Assembly: GCA_003254885.1 (NCBI GenBank)
Contig: QANT01005941.1
Span: forward strand, 18,412-82,411
DNA length: 64,000 nt
Source: Purshia tridentata
Lineage: Eukaryota; Streptophyta; Magnoliopsida; Rosales; Rosaceae
Direction: 5' to 3'
Made by a program: the position numbers and the translations under genes
Shown here: positions 61,695 to 64,000 of the stretch, one piece after another
Layout: every line of letters starts with the position of its first letter
Numbering within the stretch: position 1 is the first letter of the stretch
Notes under the pieces: generated by a model
Told to the model about the DNA's origin: nothing
What the model saw: only the letters and a program-made list of their open reading frames with translations
The model's database searches: none

Positions 61695-62232
61695 CTTGAC
61701 CATCGTATCTTGCAACTGCAACTTTATTTTCAATTGGCGTTTTGTGGTGGTCAACAAGGAAATTTGACATACACCCTGCATTGCAGTTCGATCTTTGATT
61801 GGAGCTACTGTTGGCATGGCATGGCCGGCCTTCAGGTTAAATCAATAGTTTCCAACTTTCCATTCATTGTCCCCCTCTCTTCTTAATATCTAAAAAATGG
61901 TTCCCCTCTGCAATTGACCATACATTATAATATAGCCATAAAATGTGGTCCCTTAAAAAACTTTCTTCCATTACTATGGATGAGGTTGATTTTAAATTTC
62001 TTTATGTAATTATTTTGTGTTTGTGTTGTTGAGCCAGGTCACACTGGGGATATCCACACTTTTTTCTTATGTGCCTGTTGAGCTTGGCACTGCACATCAA
62101 GCTTGGGATTTGACTCTGTTGACTCTAATGATCCTTACTGGATCATACTCTGCGGAGGCCATCACCTTCCCTTTTAAACTCTTTACCTCAAGTCATAAAG
62201 ACAATCTAGATGACTCTGCTACAATCTTGTAA
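61695..62232 (+). pseudogene. COX15: COX15 (heme A synthase) 3' fragment, frameshifted
   Basis: Two exon-like pieces, about 61695..61835 and 62038..62232, separated by an intron-like gap with GT-AG ends (CTTCAG/GTTAAA, GAGCCAG/GTCACA). Piece 1 reads LDHR, LATATLFSIGVLWWSTRKFD, IHPAL, SLIGATVGMA in pieces that need three frame changes. Piece 2 reads VTLGISTLFSYVPVELGTAH then QAWDLTLLTLMIL and an unrelated tail to a stop. These match the C-terminal transmembrane part of COX15, the mitochondrial inner-membrane heme A synthase. Visible damage: a missing base after HRI, an extra five bases (CAGTT) before the SLIG motif, and a 5-base tandem copy (ATGGC ATGGC) after TVG. No upstream COX15 exons were found. 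The kept intron rules out a processed retrocopy. Confidence 0.75.
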
Positions 62233-62288
62233 CAAAATATTCATTTGATTGGATTCTTTTGTAGATATACATTAATCGCCAGCAAAGC

Positions 62289-62310
62289 CATGCAGTAATA
62301 ACTACGTGTC
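62289..62310 (+). promoter_or_regulatory. Seed-type motifs upstream of oleosin: RY-like CATGCA and ABRE-like ACGTGTC
   Basis: CATGCA at 62289-62294 is the core of the RY motif bound by B3 factors (ABI3/FUS3/LEC2). ACGTGTC at 62304-62310 is an ABRE-type ACGT core. Both lie ~150 bases before the start codon, the normal layout for seed storage and oleosin promoters. Confidence 0.6.
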
Positions 62311-62379
62311 ACACAGCTTACAACACCACCTGTCCCACATGAGCTCAAGGAATAACCAGATAAGACCTTACTTTCACAA

Positions 62380-62387
62380 TATAAAAG
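62380..62387 (+). promoter_or_regulatory. TATA box of oleosin gene
   Basis: TATAAAAG lies 76 bases before the start codon, predicting a leader of about 45 bases. Confidence 0.65.
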
Positions 62388-62455
62388 CTTCCCTTCACAA
62401 TTCAAAACCACAGAGCCCAAGGAGATTAGAACAAACAAACCACACTGAGTAATCA

Positions 62456-62866
62456 ATGGAGGGTCAGCATCGACAACAGGCCTCTGGCACCATGGTGCTG
62501 TTGGCATCCATCGCTGGGTTGGCAATTGGAGGGTCACTTCTGGGTTTGATGGGGTTCAGCTTTTTGGCATCAGTGACACTGCTACTTGTAAGCTCGCCGC
62601 TCCTGTTGATCTTCAGCCCCTTGCTATTCTTTGCTGGGTTTGTGTTTGTGGGAGCAATTGCTGGGTTTGTTGTGGCTGCAGCCATGGCTCTCACAGGCAT
62701 GTCTGCGCTGGGATGGGTTTATCAGGAGCTTGGAGGCAAAAGGCTTTTAGGGTTTGGTGGTGCTGGTGCTGGTGTGGCTGAGAGACTCAAGGAACAAGGG
62801 AAAGAATGGGCCGGGCATTTGCAGTATGGGAATGAAGCAGATAACAGGCTCAGTAGTCGAGGTTGA
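62456..62866 (+). CDS. Oleosin (lipid-droplet coat protein), low-molecular-weight type
   Basis: Single exon, 136 residues. A short polar N terminus (MEGQHRQQASGT) is followed by a ~72-residue hydrophobic hairpin (13-85) rich in Gly, Leu, Ala and Val, then an amphipathic C terminus (ELGGKRLLGFG, RLKEQGKEWAGHL). The central proline knot normally reads PX5SPX3P; here it is P48-LLLIF-SP-LLF-F59, so the third proline is replaced by Phe. Oleosins coat seed oil bodies and block their fusion; they insert co-translationally via the ER. The missing third proline is known to tolerate some change, so function is likely kept. The promoter has a TATA box with RY and ABRE motifs. Intron-free structure is common among oleosins. 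Confidence 0.93.
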   Translation: MEGQHRQQASGTMVLLASIAGLAIGGSLLGLMGFSFLASVTLLLVSSPLLLIFSPLLFFAGFVFVGAIAGFVVAAAMALTGMSALGWVYQELGGKRLLGFGGAGAGVAERLKEQGKEWAGHLQYGNEADNRLSSRG

Positions 62867-64000
62867 ACTCAGATATGAGATATCTGTGGTGCATAATTGT
62901 ATGGTCTATATGTGCTGCATGTAAACCTGAGTTGGTTTTGGTTATGCTTGTAGTCAGAGACAAATATGTCTATGATGTTATTGTTCAATCTCTCTCTCTC
63001 CATGTAATTCAATTGTTTTTTTGGTACAATAATCGGAATGTTTTTCCACAAATTTCATTTGATTAAATATTGAAAATAATTTTACAAAATACCAAGGCAT
63101 TCTGAAAATTTAACCATGTTTCAACTCCATCGAAACAAAGTACTGGTTATCAGGAATGAGAATGTTTACTAATTAACCTGAAATCATATATCTACGAATT
63201 ACCATCTCACACTCATTGTATATCTTATCTACGAATTACGAAAAAAATTTATTAGGTGTAATAATTCTACACACGAAGCACAGCACTAGTCATAAAACAT
63301 ACGCATCATTAATCATTAACATCATAAAGACATATTCATCATATACATAGGGTCGGCTTGTCGGCCTTTTTCCTTCAATAAATAAAATATAGCAAACTAA
63401 AATTATTAAGAGTCCATTAGTTTTAAGCCCCAAATTTTATTAGATCTTAGTTTTAAGCCATAGCCCATTTTATGTTTAGTCTCCAGCCATTAAAACAAAA
63501 AAGTCCAAAAATAACAAAAAACGTAAAACTAATTGTAATCCAAAAACTGCTATTTCTCTCTCTCTCTCACACAAGCTCGATCGCACTCTTCATTTTATGC
63601 TTAGTCTCCGGCCATCAGTTAATGTTTAGTCTATTTGACCTTAATTGATGGAAGAGCTTGTGATCAAATTGCTTGGGCATGTTTTCAGTTTGAACTATTG
63701 AGAACAAGTTGATGCTGAGTACTTTATGATTGTGGATTTAAATTGAGATAATTGTACATTTTGTAATATCAATAGGCTGTTAGAATGCCTACATAATTAG
63801 CAAATTGGTCAGGAGAATACACTGAGAAGTTAATGCCATAACTCAATATGTAAGTAGAAACCCTTGTTTATGATACCAGAAAACTGTAACTCTTAATGAA
63901 TATTTGAATAATAAACTGTAACTGTTGATGAATTATATATTTAAAACCCGTGTATGATAAATGGACCAGCAATATGTCCTAATAAAAAAGGCAACGGTGA
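62867..64000. other. Oleosin 3' flank and AT-rich spacer to window end
   Basis: Oleosin 3' UTR to about 63070, then AT-rich sequence. A pair of direct repeats lies at 63466-63491 and 63591-63616. A CT tract is at 63554-63569. No gene was seen in the last 900 bases. Confidence 0.5.
63466..63616. repeat. Imperfect direct repeats flanking a CT tract
   Basis: CATTTTATGTTTAGTCTCC(A)GCCAT at 63466-63491 recurs as CATTTTATGCTTAGTCTCC(G)GCCAT at 63591-63616, and TAGTTTTAAGCC occurs twice just upstream (63417, 63448). Could be the remnant of a small non-autonomous element. Confidence 0.55.

Noticed and set aside
1-64000. tRNA, rRNA, CRISPR, viral or prokaryotic system
   Set aside because: No tRNA B-box, repeat-spacer array, viral polymerase or operon-like layout was found on either strand; all strong coding signals are plant nuclear genes.

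Overview
The window is nuclear DNA from a flowering plant, most probably a woody or rosid-type eudicot. Genes are split by many short AT-rich introns with plant GT-AG borders, intergenic DNA is AT-rich with small MITE-like elements, and the proteins are plant-specific (D6PK-type AGC kinase, DYW pentatricopeptide protein, oleosin, raffinose synthase). The species cannot be named from sequence alone. I see no virus, no autonomous transposon, no CRISPR array and no rRNA or tRNA gene.

Layout: (1) 1-1104 +, 3' end of a sucrase/ferredoxin-like (thioredoxin-like) gene. (2) 2406-6099 -, SEC14-type lipid transfer protein, 11 exons. (3) 9542-11921 -, AGC VIIIa kinase of the D6PK group. (4) 14765-16469 +, ribosome biogenesis factor TSR2. 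(5) 18174-21743 -, RNA polymerase I/III subunit RPAC1 (AC40). (6) 22.97-32.35 kb, an oligopeptide-transporter (OPT) array: two complete genes with matching exon structure, preceded by what looks like the flanks of a third copy whose coding part is gone. (7) 32662-34533 -, DYW-class PPR protein. (8) 35409-37712 -, EMC8/9 subunit of the ER membrane protein complex. (9) 39838-41987 -, two-RRM glycine-rich hnRNP. (10) 42919-44538 -, P-class PPR protein. (11) 47778-53736 +, GBF-interacting-protein-1-like (DUF1296) protein. (12) 56719-60348 +, GH36 raffinose synthase / seed-imbibition protein. (13) 61695-62232 +, a broken 3' fragment of COX15 (heme A synthase). (14) 62456-62866 +, oleosin.

The genes do not form one pathway, as is usual in plants, but some share themes. 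TSR2 and RPAC1 both serve ribosome production and carry telo-box-like promoter motifs, with TGGGCC (site II) motifs also upstream of RPAC1. Raffinose synthase and oleosin, 2.1 kb apart, are both typical of seed filling and desiccation, and the oleosin promoter has RY- and ABRE-like motifs. Several neighbour pairs (sucrase-like/D6PK-like, D6PK-like/OPT/EMC8) match gene order I recall from Arabidopsis.

The most interesting structures are the vanished third OPT copy, the decayed but unprocessed COX15 fragment, two undescribed foldback elements (one inside an RPAC1 intron), an orphan promoter/first-exon candidate near 54.4-54.9 kb, and several short tandem duplications that touch gene ends. Exon borders were set by hand from splice signals, reading-frame continuity and recalled family conservation; no search was run.
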